A stretch of 64,000 nt of DNA from NCBI GenBank assembly GCA_946699065.1, contig CAMPDV010002411.1, positions 1-64,000 of the forward strand, given 5' to 3'. Under the pieces are notes generated by a model. That model made no database searches and was not told where the DNA came from. It saw only the letters and a program-made list of their open reading frames with translations. The stretch is from Loxodes magnus (lineage: Eukaryota > Ciliophora > Karyorelictea > Loxodida > Loxodidae). Made by a program: the position numbers and the translations under genes. Below, piece by piece: positions 38,060 to 49,564 of the stretch. Each line of letters starts with the position of its first letter. Positions within the stretch are counted from its first letter, which is position 1.

Positions 38060-39922
38060 TTATTTTTGTTTTTAGTTAGATATAAATTATTTAAAATTAT
38101 TGTTCTAAAAGATAGATATATAATATATTAACTATCTTATTTCTTTCTTTATTTTTCTCTTTTTCAGCTTTGTTTATTTTACTTACAAAGATCTAGGTTT
38201 AATATTTTCAAACGTTATTTTTGCTTAATTTATGATTTAATATTTGATTAAGCTAATATGAGTTTGCGTCTTTAAATACATGGATTTCATATTAAGTGCT
38301 TTTATCTTCTCTATTCATGTTAATTTTCTCTAGAATTTCTTTTTATTCTTAACTTTTCCAAAATTAAATTTCTATATTTTGCTTAAGTTTTCTTATACTT
38401 AATTCTTTTATTCTTATTTTTGCTTTCCTATAACTTTATAATGTTTCGGCATCCTCTGCCTCGTATATTATGTAAATATATTTTATTTGCCATATGACAG
38501 ATCTATCGCTACTTTCTAATAAAATTTTAACTTCTTTATTTTGTCTATTCTTATTCTTCTCCTCTACACTCTTGTACAACTCATTATAACAGTAATCTCT
38601 GAATCTTTTTTAATTTTTTGCTTCGCCACTTTAAGTACTCTATTATTCCAAAATTTTAAAGTGCTATCCTTCATAAAGCACTCTAAATAATTTATCAGAT
38701 AAATATTAAATTTTTATTAAGAAATTAGTCTAATTCATCTGCAAAGCTTTCAGATTGAAATTTACTTGGATCGTCTAAAAAATAATTAGAGAGTAGCTTC
38801 TTTGAGATATTTTATTATTGAGAAAGAGACTTAAGAATTTAGTTCTTAAATCTTTTCTAAAGTCCTTTACTCTATCACTGATAAGTTATTCTCTTACTCA
38901 GAATTGTCTTGCCAACATTCATAAGTAAGACCTGATTAGTCTTATTTACTATTAAAAGTTGAAAAAACACACAAGTTTCTAAAGCCAACTTCAGAGAAAG
39001 AAAAGAAAGTTTCAAAAATCTCTTTAAATAATGTTTATTCAAGGAGTTTTTATAGTCATTATAATCTTTAAATTATATTTAAAAAATATAGCAAGTGCAT
39101 TTGGTTATAGGAATAATTTCTATTTATATGATCTATTTGCTTATCCTCTAGCTAATTTGGTATTCCTTAGTTACATTTATGTTTTAAGACTTCATATTAA
39201 TTTCTTTCTCCTGTCAATTATAGTAATCTGAGTTGAATAAGGTCAATTGATTATATTGGACGAATATCATTTGCTTGCCTAAAATAATTTCTGAATTGTT
39301 CTTTTATCTCTGCTTCCAAGTTACTGCTTTTGACTATTATTTTACGTTTTATTTCTATATCTTCTCTAAAACTTCATGTTCTCCTTTTTTTCCTAGTATT
39401 GAGACTTAAAATCTTTATTATCACCATTTATATGAAAATACTGAATTTTTCTTAAATTATCAGATTTCTTTTTCTCGGTTATATTCTTCCTACTAATCTT
39501 AGTTCTAAAAATTGCTTATATCTTACTGATAGCTATATTAACCTTTAGCAAAGACGAAATCCACTATTAAAAAATAACTTTATACGTTCTTATTAACTGG
39601 TTTTTTTATATAGTTAGGTAGTTAGATTTGGATTAGTTTAATGCTTTATTTTTGTTGTCTATTTCACCATCAGATTAGTTTTAAAAGTATCAAATTCCTC
39701 TTGCTTAGCTGTTAGCACAAAGCTTGATTTATTGAAGTTGTTTACTTTAGATATACTTGCTTTTAAGCAAACTCTGCTGAAGCTAAATAGGATTAAAAAC
39801 TTATCTTTATAATTTACCACCTGAATTATAATTATTTCGAGTTCTTCCCACAAGTTCTTGCTGTATTGGTATTTTTACAAGATTAATTATACTTATTTTG
39901 TAAGTTAATGCTCAGATTTCAT
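38060..39922 (-). CDS. Unrecognised large protein, probably coding, minus strand
   Basis: From a candidate ATG at 39922 (MKSEHQLTKQVQLILQ) one frame runs left for about 1.2 kb with good composition: LWEELEIIIIQVVNYKDKF, then SSNLEAEIKEQFRNYFRQ, LTYECWQDNSEQENNLSVIE, RTLEKIQELNSQVSFSI, and STLKFWNNRVLK near 38.65 kb. After one frame change the downstream part reads RFRDYCYNELYKSVEEKN, IQFWKSQEQKEILEKINMN and DANSYQLNQILNHKL to about 38.1 kb. UGAs are few and mostly sit where Trp is possible. No motif recognised. Upstream of the ATG another frame reads NNYLVPKFHNLSMQISHEI, so the true start may be further right. Plus-strand frames here are shadows. Confidence 0.4.
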
Positions 39923-40750
39923 GACTAATTTGCATACTTAAATTATGGAATTTTGGTACAAGATAGTTGTTTCTATTACTACTAAATAATTACCTTTTTT
40001 TCTATTTTTCGGACTTAAATTCATTGATATCTAAATTATTTTGATATTTATTTATAGTAAATAAGTATTAAATACCTATATGAAGGATAATATTTAGAAA
40101 AACTGAAATAAGATCCCTTATACTTGCATAATTAGAATTAAACTTTTTATCTAAAGAAATTATATTGATTCTAATTATCTTAAAAAGACAGAAAACTAAG
40201 AATAATAATTGAAACTAAAATAAATTAAATTTAAGTTATAGAAGATTAAAACTTAAAGAAATTACAAAGTAATTTAATCTTAAAAAAATTTACGTTTTAA
40301 GTTAGTTTTTTTCAAGATTAAGTGTTTAGGATATGTTTAAGATTTGTTTAAGGTATGTTTAAGAGTTTTAGAATTATTTAAAATAAAAAAATAAAATTTT
40401 TAATAATAAAATTGAAGAAATAAAAGTAAATAATTAATTATTATATTTTAACAAAATTAAAATATGATAAATATTTAATTAAAATATTAAGCTTATTAAA
40501 AAATTAAATTTACTTAAAAATTAAAAAAGCACATCAAACGTAAAAAACTATTTTATGACTCAGAAATAAACTATAAGATGAAATAAAAATAAACATAAAT
40601 AATTAGAATTACTAAAAATGTTATAAAAAGAAAAATAATTAAAATCAAAAAAAGTAATAAAAATAAAATTTATAGTGGATTAAATTGATTGTAATAAAAA
40701 GAAAATTAGTAAAAGTAAAAAAAGATTTATAAAAATGAGAAAAAATAATT
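39923..40750. other. AT-rich spacer with a short tandem repeat
   Basis: At about 40315-40365 a 12-13-base motif like GATATGTTTAAG is repeated about four times imperfectly. The rest is A/T-rich with nothing supported. Confidence 0.5.
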
Positions 40751-40754
40751 AAAA

Positions 40755-41500
40755 ATGGCGGACTTCAGAAAGGAATTTTTTCCTGCTCTTAGGAGCCTGG
40801 TACGTAGAAAAATACAAGGAAAATAAAAATATCCAGAAAGTGACCCAAGCATAAACACCAACATCGTAAGAGAAGTCTAGAAAGTCCGTACTGCCCAAAG
40901 AGGTTTCAGAGCTTAATCCTTCCGGTCAGATGTGTATGTAGCAGTTTATTAAAGTAGCGCTAAACCTCCAGGAAGTTATTAAGAAACTACGAATAGAGAA
41001 CTCAAAGTTATCGGAACAGATTCATCATGGACTTCAAGATTCTTTTGACCTCAGAAGGGATAATCAGGAGTATCTCGATATATTATGGAAATACTAGCAA
41101 GAACAGTTTAGGTAGATGAACTCCCAAGTACAATAGATTTAGGACTAAAATGAATAGATTTAAAATAACTTACAAAGCTAAAAGAGACTCAAAGTTAAAA
41201 AAGCTAATACAGTCAGCGAAAATTAAGAGATATATTATGGAAATTGAAGAAAAAAAGCCACAGAAAATTTAAACTGAGGAAAAAGAATAAAGAAATGATA
41301 TTACTGCAATAGCGAAAGACACTTGCGTCTGAACTGTCTGAAATTCCGAAATTTTTAAAGATAATATTGAATCTAATAACAAAAGAAGAGGGAGCAATTT
41401 TATTGTAGCAAGAATGAGTAGATTTACAGAAAACCTAGGATTACAAGATTCCAAAAGTAATTGGACCAAAGAGAGGACTACACGACCTTAGCAATCAAGA
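40755..41500 (+). mobile_element. LINE-type ORF1 copy G, degenerate 3' half
   Basis: ATG 40755 after an A-run opens MADFRKEFFPALRSLVRRK, then KYPESDPSINTNIVREVQK, which aligns with copy A (GYPDDTNWRGRTRKVLE). After a frame change near 40.9 kb comes the coiled coil VALNLQEVIKKLRIENSKL, then QEQFRQMNSQVQQIQDQNEQ (about 41.1 kb). The knuckle region near 41.3 kb is not convincing. A minus-strand element (SINE-B copy 1) starts at its 3' end. Confidence 0.6.
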
Positions 41501-41569
41501 AATCTAAACTTTCAAACTTATTTTATACGGCAGTGATTTACCGCTTTTGGACAGTTTTAAATTAAAAAT

Positions 41570-41975
41570 TAGTTTAGAGAGTGCGGAGCACTTCGATAGT
41601 GCACAGATCTTTTACTGTTTAATATTGATAAAAATAAAAACTTCTTGCGATCCTCAGGTTAATTACATATTGAATCGTAGAGTAAAAAAAAGTTGAGAGA
41701 GACAAAAATCCATTATAGATATTCTGTTTCTCCAACCTCTGATGAAAAATATTTTGAAAGAAAAAACACCTTGAGTCAAGTTATTGAAAGGAGAACACCA
41801 TTACCGAGAACTAATAAAAATGTTTCCAAAGTCCAACCCAATCAGAGGAAGACAACAGTAGATTATGTGTACTACCTTTCTCCATTCTATGATGAAGATG
41901 TCCCTTTCCTCTTCACCCTCAAATTTAGTATGATTTCCAAATTAAATTATATAATAAATAAAAATGAGGAAAATA
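41570..41975 (-). mobile_element. SINE-B copy 1
   Basis: The 3' hairpin, read on the minus strand, lies at about 41576-41613 and matches the hairpins at 46.27, 49.6 and 54.06 kb. The body extends right to about 41.97 kb and ends with an AT-rich stretch shared with the copy at 49.9 kb. Read on the plus strand, the body contains a tandem pair about 150 bases apart: SVSPTSDEKYFE at 41.72 kb and YLSPFYDEDVPFLF at 41.87 kb. A standard-code frame of 95 codons (41693-41980) covers both. It is unclear whether the repeat is a peptide or just DNA. Confidence 0.6.
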
Positions 41976-42034
41976 AATAATTGACAAATTGTATTTATTA
42001 GATAGATTGATATATAGAATTAATGATTAAAAAG

Positions 42035-42320
42035 ATGGCAGGAGTTTAGGCTGATCGTCTAATAAAAATTTTTGCTTTATGAATAAGGTCAAGCTCCGAT
42101 CCAGTCAACGAGAAGGTCTTTGGCTAGAGTCAATTCCTATAAGCGAATAAAAAATTTTTGGCTATCACCTCTTGCGAAGACTTGAAGTCTGTTGGCTCAT
42201 AGTTATGGAACTCCCTACCAAAGTTTATTGGATTAAGCAAAAGGATATCAATATCATGTGCCTAAAGAGAGTGCTATGTATTTTTTATCTGGGAAGAAGT
42301 TTTTAGTCACTAGAAACATA
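42035..42320 (+). other. GC-richer fragment starting ATGGCAGGAG, paralogous to 52973-53265
   Basis: Begins AAAAAGATGGCAGGAG, like the ORF1 element starts. Its nucleotides align with the fragment at 53.0 kb: GAAGACTTGAAGTCTG then TTGGCTCATAG, against GGAGCTTGAAGCCTG then GCTGCTCATAG. A plus reading gives TWSLLAHSYG, against AWSLAAHSDR in the other copy, with UGA at the Trp. Frame is broken relative to that copy. Identity unknown. Confidence 0.45.
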
Positions 42321-42860
42321 TTAAGTTAATCTAATTTAAATTGATATTTAAACATTTGGTGTTCTTGGAGGATTTTCAACATCTTTCCTGATATCTCCCG
42401 TGTTGCTTTTGATATAAAAAATAAACTTAAATGTTCTATGTTTTCACTCATTGCCTTTCATGCAAATCTTGAAATCTCCCGTTTTTCTATCTGTACTTAT
42501 TTTATTTTTTCTTGTAATTTTATTTAAAATAGCACATAACTATTTTTCTATCTTTTTAATTTCATTATCTGCTATGTCTTCTTTTTTCTTGTTTCTATCT
42601 TTGTTATTTCCATAATTCATATTTGAAGATAATAAATTACTTACATCTTCTTTATAATTTTTTTAATTAAAATAATAGGTTTTCTTGTTTATTCTTTTTG
42701 AATTTGATGATTGTATCTTATTTTCCTTTAATATCATCATATGCTTCCTTGTTCTTTATAATCATTTTAATGTTGCATTTTGCATTAACTTTCTATTATT
42801 TCTTTTATTTTTCTGATTAGTCCCTTTTCCTCTTATTATTATTTTTATGACTTGAAATGA
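42321..42860 (-). other. Possible minus-strand protein fragment, unrecognised
   Basis: Read leftward: MIIKNKEAYDDIKGKQDT, then after a frame change KEDVSNLLSSNMNYGNN, then ISTDRKTGDFKICMKGN, W (UGA), KHRTFKFIFYIKSNTGDI and RKDVENPPRTPNV to about 42.3 kb. Composition (Gly, Asp, Arg, Pro) is better than random A-rich DNA gives. No family recognised. Confidence 0.3.
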
Positions 42861-42889
42861 ATACCTTTTAAGTACAGTAGATCGAAGCC

Positions 42890-43380
42890 CAGAGCTAGCA
42901 GTTTGAAAACATTTTGCAAAGTCAAAAGAGTCTCCAAAGCTTGTAGATTCTATCAGAATAGAATTTCAATTCCGATAAGATAAAAATAGAAAAGAATTCC
43001 AAGCCGGATCAATAAAAAGGACCTAAGATAAGGAAACTACGCTACTACTGCAAAAGTAAATATCATCTGTGGAAGAACTATGGATAATTCGGAAAAGTAA
43101 AGGAAAATTCATGGAAAAAGCAAGTTATACGATAGATAAAAAAAGGAAAAACCAAATCTGACGTAGAGAGAATGGAAAAGTTTATAGATTGAAAATGGAA
43201 CTTGAATTTAAAATATTGGGAAGAACGACAAACGAATGAAATGACAAAAGATGGAAGACAAGAAATAAAAGACTCGCGAGTTCTAGAGCTCGTTAAAAAC
43301 TAGGCTCAAAATTAAAAACTTCTTTTAAGCAGTGACTGTCTGGATCCGCTAAACAATTTATTTAATAATTTAATAATTTA
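42890..43380 (+). mobile_element. LINE-type ORF1 copy H, 5'-truncated
   Basis: One uninterrupted frame from about 42.91 kb: SLQILSEQNFNSDKIKIEK, then KGPKIRKLRYYCKSKYHLWKN, where the knuckle has Arg for the first Cys and Tyr for the last, then EKFID-W(UGA)-KWNLNLKYW, and a tail SRVLELVKNQAQNQKLLL. It ends in an A/T microsatellite (about 43350-43375). Its HLWKN supports Trp at the UGA in copy F. The N-terminal coiled coil is missing. Confidence 0.6.
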
Positions 43381-44030
43381 AATAGAAACTTGTACTTAAA
43401 ATGAAACAAATGCTAAAATACCTGGCTTTGGTAGCTGGTCTTCGAACAATGAAATATTGAGCTAGTTATTTTTAACTGAAGCAATTTCTGATACAATTTC
43501 TTGTGGAAATCTAATAAGTATTACTTAGCAGTAGCTTGATCTTTCTAGGAGTTATAAAATCTTAATATTATAATTTTGAACTGTAAAATACATATAATAT
43601 ATTTAATATTTAATGAATTTAACTGATTAAGGATTAAGGATGTGGGGATAAACGAAAGTTAGATTCAAAAGCAAGAAAATCAGAATTTTAGATCTAAAAA
43701 TAAAAAGTTATTAATCCTAAACATTTAGCAAAGAAGTATAAGTTTAGAAGTGATATGATTATTTAGTTTTTTTATCTCTGAAAAAATTTAAATAACTCTT
43801 TCATGCTTTCTTACTTCCAAAAGCGGAATATGAATTCGAAGTTAATTTCGTGAATAATTCTTCGAGGAATTATAGTAAAAAATTTAAGAGTAAGATAGAT
43901 AAAAAAGCAAGACATGCAGTGTAAAGTTAAAATTAAACATTTTAGGAACTCATTTGTAAATTTAAATAATTTATCCTTTTTATATTTTTAAAACAAGAGG
44001 AAAAAAAGGGAAATTTCTTGTCATCAGTCT
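43381..44030. other. AT-rich spacer
   Basis: Nothing supported. Confidence 0.45.
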
Positions 44031-44034
44031 CTTC

Positions 44035-44715
44035 TTAAAAGGTTTCATCTTAATCAAGCAACAAATATTAAAAAATACTTTAAGAACTCAGAGTCATGAA
44101 AAAGAAAATTTTAACTTATTAAGACAAGTATAAGAACTAGAAAATAAAATAAAATTTCTGATGATCAATGTCTAAGATAAAAAAATTGGAAATAAACAAG
44201 AAGAAAATGCTAAAATAGAATAATTAGAAACTAAATTCAATCAATTCGAAGAATTGAATGAAAGCATACTCCTATCAAAGCTTTCGATGAAAGATCCAAT
44301 AGACTTAGAATAGCATATCCCAACAACTTATATTCCCTAACGGTAAATTATGATATGTTGATATTGCAAGAGACCTAGATATAAAGTAAGAAACTACTTC
44401 CAATTTAGACTTAAGGAAAAGAGAATCATAGAAAATCACTGGGAAAATATTTTCAGAATCTACTCCAATTTTGAAGGAAAACTTTATAGAAAGAAAATAC
44501 TCTAACTAATTAGAAAAGCTCCGCATATTTAACATGCAGTTATGAATTGACCTATCGGAAACTATTAGCAAAAACAAATTAAAAATCATGAGGACTTATG
44601 ATAGACTTGATCCAGACAAATTGTAAGTTTCTTTTTATTAACAAAAAACTATTAATTCGTGGAAAACCAAATAAAGATGACTCCACGTTAATCAATTATT
44701 ATTATAATTATACTA
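44035..44715 (+). mobile_element. LINE-type ORF1 copy J with (ATT)n tail
   Basis: One frame from about 44.1 kb: coiled coil NFNLLRQVQELENKIKFLM, then AKIEQLETKFNQFEELNES, the signature MKDPIDLEQ at 44.29 kb, and a degraded knuckle C-UGA(W)-YCKRPRYKVRNY at 44.36 kb. A tail follows whose end, ELTYRKLLAKTNQKS and then RGKPNKDDSTLIN, is alignable with the end of copy I. It closes with ATTATTATTATAATTAT at about 44.69 kb. SINE-A copy 2 follows after some 15 bases. Confidence 0.6.
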
Positions 44716-44728
44716 TTATATATATAAA

Positions 44729-45155
44729 ATGGATGTCGGCCGCGTCAGACAAATTAGTAGGTAATCTGGTGCAGTGTATACTGCATTGCGAGTAATCTCG
44801 CACTAGATGCCACCACGGGGAAGGGTGGATAAGCTCTGTTGAGACATACCTAACTTACCCCGAGGGTTCTCTCTAGAAGTATGAAAGTTTGACTGACGGG
44901 CCTTCTAATTACCAACTTAAAAACTAATTCTTATTTGGAATTTATTCAAGAAGACTGAAGCATTTGATTCAAGATTTAATAATAAATTTTAATAAGAAGA
45001 TTCCCCATTTGGAGAAGCTAATATGATTCGTCGGACCTCTAGAATTTAGCAAGAATCATGAGAACATTTTTTTAATGTTAAATATTAATATTAGAAGAGC
45101 TGCGCGTCAATGGAGTGCTACGCTCTTTATAATCATTTTTATTTATTTATTTATA
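44729..45155 (+). mobile_element. SINE-A copy 2 (best reference copy)
   Basis: Starts AAAATGGATGTCGGCC. The head (44729-44905) looks like a folded RNA. A closing stem pairs GGCCGCGTCAG (44738-44748) with CTGACGGGCC (44893-44902). Inside are perfect hairpins TGCAGT-GTAT-ACTGCA (44770-44785) and TGCGAG-TAAT-CTCGCA (44787-44802), and a CCACC/GGTGG stem (44810-44828). The AT-rich body carries GAAGATTCCCCATTTGGAGA. The 3' end is a hairpin (GAGCTGCGC paired with the ACGCTC side, 45096-45128), then TATAATC and an ATTT repeat. No tRNA or 5S fold is recognised; GTTTGACTG is only weakly like a B box. Confidence 0.75.
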
Positions 45156-45840
45156 TCGCTAAAAATATTTAAAATTTTATATTAAATTAAACTTAGAAGC
45201 TTAAGAAGAATGTAATAAGGATATAAGATTCCTTTTCGAAAAATCAAATAAACTCATAACTTTTTCTAATAATATCAAATATAATTTAAATAAAGATATG
45301 ACCACATAAAGCACTCTGAGATATGTATTTGCTGTATCTTTGGATTCTACTTACATATATAGAACCTTGAAGTTTTACAATATGTTATTAAGAATTCCAA
45401 GATGAAGAAATTATGATATATTAAACTCTTAACCTATAATTAGAACTATATAAATCATAGTTTTCCTATTAGATACAACTTTAGCAGATTGATTAAAGGA
45501 TTAAATGCTTTAATTTAAAGCTACTTCAAAGAAGAATTTAAATTCTATAACATGGTGATAAATAAATGAAATAACGGAATAATATCTTAAACACTTGACT
45601 AGGATTGTAAACGAATAAAAGTACTGCAAAAGGTTACTAAATCAAAGCTAGTGAGTTGGGAGATTTAAAAGAAGTATTAATTATCTATGTGAAATATAGC
45701 AAAAATGTATTAAATAAAATTAATTTTTAGATAATTAATTGAAAATTATATAATTATATCTTAATATATTAAAACAAAAATGGAAAAGTTATCACATAAA
45801 CTAAATACTATAATATATATATTTTATTTTAAAATAATTG
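45156..45840. other. AT-rich spacer
   Basis: Nothing supported. Confidence 0.5.
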
Positions 45841-45844
45841 TTCG

Positions 45845-46340
45845 AAGGTGAGCAACAAGGGACATCTTCATCAGAGGTTGGGGAAACCAAGTACCCTTAA
45901 TCGACTTTATGTCTTCCTCTGCTTTGGCTTGGCTCGAGACATCTGCTAATTCAACGTTCGGCACTGGCTTACTTTAGTTCTTAATTCGGGAAATAAAAGG
46001 AAATTATTTTTGCGAGTTTCATCAGAGGTGGGGAATTTAAGTACCCATAATTGACACATGTCGTCCTCTGCTTTGGTGATGCAATGAGAAGCAATCCTGC
46101 CATGTCCTTGAACCTCCAACAAGTATTAAAGATTACGAGTATTCTGAAATTATATCAGTATTGAAAATTTTTATTAGGATGAATAATTATACCAGTATTG
46201 AACAAGGTTTATCAGTATCTGATAATTTTATCAGTAAGAAACATTCTTGTCAGTATGAAACATTTTTTAAAGAGCTGCGCACCAACGAGAGTGCTACACG
46301 CTCTATAATCAAATTTATTTATTTATTTATAAGTAATAAT
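45845..46340 (+). mobile_element. SINE-B copy 2
   Basis: Two related blocks about 153 bases apart (45865-45935 and 46018-46085) share CATCAGAGG, AAGTACCC and TCCTCTGCTTTGG. Their reverse complement reads GYLVSPTSDEDVP, like the pair in copy 1. A less conserved stretch rich in ATCAGTAT-like motifs (46150-46260) follows, then the 3' hairpin at 46272-46304 (GAGCTGCGCACC loop AGTGCTACACGCTC), TATAATC and an ATTT tail. The hairpin and tail match SINE-A while the body does not. Confidence 0.65.
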
Positions 46341-48230
46341 TTTAAATTATATGTACTTGAATAAATTTATAAAAAAGCATTAGATAAAGAAATTCTCTTT
46401 ATCAAAGTAAAGAAGTCAATAATTTAAAATTTAATTTCATATTTTTAATGTATTATTTTGTTAATATACGAGTAAATTTCAACTGAGAAAACATTAGACT
46501 AGCTTTTCTAATAAAGTATATATCTAAATAACTTTCTGTATTATTTAGATTTGATTATAAAATATTTAAACGTAATCACTTACGATTTGTAGAGCTTTTA
46601 ACAGCAACTCCTTAATATTTATTTTAGGTTTTCAAGAAAAATATATAAAAAATTTATTCTCTATAGCAGGTAAATAAATTAGCATTACATTTTATTTTTA
46701 AAAGTTTCAAATTAATAAGGAGCTTAAAATTCGTAAAGTAGAAAGTAAAAAAATGTAAAAATACAATTTAAGATATTTTGATAAAATACACATTTAATAT
46801 AATGTGAAAATAAGCTGTATTAGTAAAATTATGATAAGAAAATTACAAATTATATTATTATTTTTATATTAATTTTCTAGCTTTAAATCACAGAATTTCA
46901 AGTTAGATTGATAAAAAAAGGCAAAGTGAAAATAGTTTCTATATGCTAAAGGAATGAAATTCTAATTATGAAGAAATATTTTAAAGAACTAAATCATTAA
47001 TCATTAAAATAAAAGTTGTCTTTCAACTTTATCAAATTATATCTCTTTTTCTTGAAAAGAACTTGTAACCCCTTGAGTCCAATATCTTCCTTTTGTAAAT
47101 TAACTAAGGTGTAATCCAAAGCATGATCAATTTATTTAATATCTTCTAATTTCTTTTTTCTCAGTTTCTCAAATTAGGCGCATTTAAGAAAGCAGATAGT
47201 TCAGTTCCAACACTCTTTTTCAGTTTTTTTACTTATTTATTTTCTGCTTTTTCAGAGAGTAATTAGTTAATACTGAAAATATAATTAATTACAAAAAAAT
47301 GAAAATATGTGAAAAAATAAAAAATAAATGAATGAACAAAAAGATATAAATAACTGATTATTTCTAATAATATAGATAATAATAAGATAAAGTTAAAAAT
47401 ATAAAATTGTATTTATATTAAAGGAAATTGAAAATAAGTTAAATTAGTTATATAAGAAAGCTTTATAAAATAATTATATTAATTATATAAAAGCATTGCT
47501 GTTATAATATTATGATAGAGTATTATTGTAAAACTATTAGTATAGCTGTAGATCTTATTTCTAATTTATGGTTGCTTTTTTGCTTTTGAAATAGTTGGAA
47601 AAATAATCACATTGAGATAAAAATAGTGATTCAATAAAGAATTGGCATTTTATCTTTATTGATGAAAAATAAACTTAGAAATAGATTATATCGTGAAATA
47701 ACTTAATAATTTATAAGTTTTGATTTTATTATAGAATTTGAATTAACCTACTAGATATAGGTTTAAGCATAACTAGTAAATATTATATATTAATATAAAT
47801 AATATACTTAATTAAATTTTTGAATATAGCGTATTTAAAAATTTATTATTATATCTTTACTTAGAAAATAAAAAATAGATATTTGAAAATTATTAAAATT
47901 GAATTATTATGAATAAACATTTTATAGAAGAATCTTTATTATTTTAATTATCTAAAGTTTAAATAATAATATCAAGCATTTTAAAGCTTTAGTCTAATTA
48001 ATTTTAAATCTCTAAGTATTTTTATTCCTTGAATAAAGTATTTTTTGTAAAATGTAAAAGTAATTTTTAATTTATTTTTCTATAAAATCTTTTTACATGA
48101 AACGTTTCATAAGGTTTAAATAAAAAATATCTAAGCTATTTTAATAAGTATTATTAAACTAAAAAGTTAATTAATTTAATTAATATAAATATTACCCTTC
48201 CTTTACTTTTAGATTCTTATTTATTATATA
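46341..48230. other. AT-rich spacer with a possible minus-strand protein remnant
   Basis: Between 47275 and 47000 the minus strand reads KKLKKSVGTELSAFLNAP and, after a frame change, LEDIKQIDHALDYTLVNLQ and KEDIGLKGLQVLFKKKR, ending in UGA. It has balanced composition in very AT-rich surroundings but no recognised family. The remainder holds nothing supported. Confidence 0.35.
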
Positions 48231-48237
48231 TAAAAAA

Positions 48238-49455
48238 ATGGCTTTCAAGAAATAAGAATTGCATGTGTAAACTTCTAACAATCAAAAAGACTTAAAAAAT
48301 GATTTCTATATCTTCAAACTGGATAATTAGAAATTAACAAAAGAAATTGAAGATATAAATTAAATAACTTAAAATCTTATGCTAACTATTAACAAATTAG
48401 TCAACTAATAGTGGGTAAATTAAGAAAATGACTTATAGCCTCAGATATAATAGATGGAAAAATAATTTAACACATAAAAAGGAATTTAAGATAAACTTTA
48501 GATCAGATAATTAATTAACTGGAACGTAAAAACATAAATTAACTAAATAACCCAGAATCAAGAGCGAAACAGAGCGTGTCCCTAGACTTTGTATACTAAA
48601 AGAGAAAGCTAAAATGCAGATTTTGCAAAAAATAGAGACACATGATAAAAAACTGCTACAAATTTTAGTAGTAATATGATATAAATAAAATAAATAAATA
48701 AAAATGATTATAGAGCGCGTAGCATCTCATTGGTGCGCAGTTCTTTCAATATTAATGTTTAATATTAAGAAAATGTTCTCATGCTTCTTGTTAAAATTCT
48801 AGAGGTCCGATGAATCATACCAACTTCTCCAAATGGGGAATCTTCTTATTAAAATTTATTCTTAAATCTTGAGTCAAATGCTTTAGTCTTCTTGATTAAA
48901 GTCCAAATAAGAATTAGTTTTTAAGTCGGTAATTAGAAAGTCCGTCAGTCAAACTTTCATACTGCTAGAGAGAATCCTCGGGGTAAGTTAGGTATGTCTC
49001 AACGGAGCTTATCCACCCTTCCCCGTGGTGGCATCTAGTGCGAGATTAATCGCAATGCAGTATACACTGCACCAGATTACCTACTAATTTGTCTGACGCG
49101 GCCGACATCCATTTTATAATATATCTAATAAAAGAAAAATAAATCTACAGTCTATTTAATATTTATTGAACGCCAGAAGGAAGACTTTATCAGAAAAAAA
49201 TATTTTAACCATACGTGGAAGCACCAAAGATAACAGATACAACGAGAAAATTTGAGAGATGATAATTTGGCTTTCATTATAACCAATTAACAAGAGAAGA
49301 AAGCAAGTAAATAATAAGAATTTATGATCCAGAAAAACCAGAAGGATTTGATTATGAAACTTATTAAGAATTTGAAACTTTCGAAAACTTTAAATTAGTG
49401 ACAAACCGAACAAAGGTGACATCACTTTAATATACATTATTATTATTAAAATATT
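48238..49455 (+). mobile_element. LINE-type ORF1 copy I, split by SINE-A copy 3
   Basis: ATG 48238 after an A-run: MAFKKQELHVQTSNNQ, then a long Gln/Asn-rich coiled coil (48290-48560). After one frame change near 48.6 kb comes a complete CCHC knuckle, CRFCKKQRHMIKNC (48613-48654). A minus-strand SINE-A (48682-49112) interrupts. The C-terminal part resumes at about 49.2 kb: FER-UGA(W)-QFGFHYNQLTREESK, YDPEKPEGFDYETYQEF and ETFENFKLVTNRTKVTSLQ. The element ends in ATTATTATTATTAAAATAT at about 49.43 kb. The nested arrangement dates the SINE insertion after the ORF1 element. Confidence 0.75.
48682..49112 (-). mobile_element. SINE-A copy 3, inserted in ORF1 copy I
   Basis: Nearly identical in plan to copy 2, on the minus strand: the AAATAAAT tail at 48682, GAGCGCGTAGC hairpin at about 48712, and GGCCGACATCCAT 5' end at 49112. 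Inner hairpin TGCAGTATACACTGCA is kept. The second hairpin has one loop change (GAGATTAATCGC). It appears among the youngest copies by eye. Confidence 0.8.
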
Positions 49456-49564
49456 GGGAATTTTAATTTTTTTAATTTATGAAATTTAATTAAATATGGC
49501 TAATTAGATATTTTAATAGCTAAATATAAATTTTTTACACATTTTAATAAGTCTTATAAATAAA

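Noticed and set aside
44729-44850. HDV-like or hammerhead ribozyme at the SINE-A 5' end
   Set aside because: No complementary strand for a P1 helix at the right distance and no hammerhead core found by eye.
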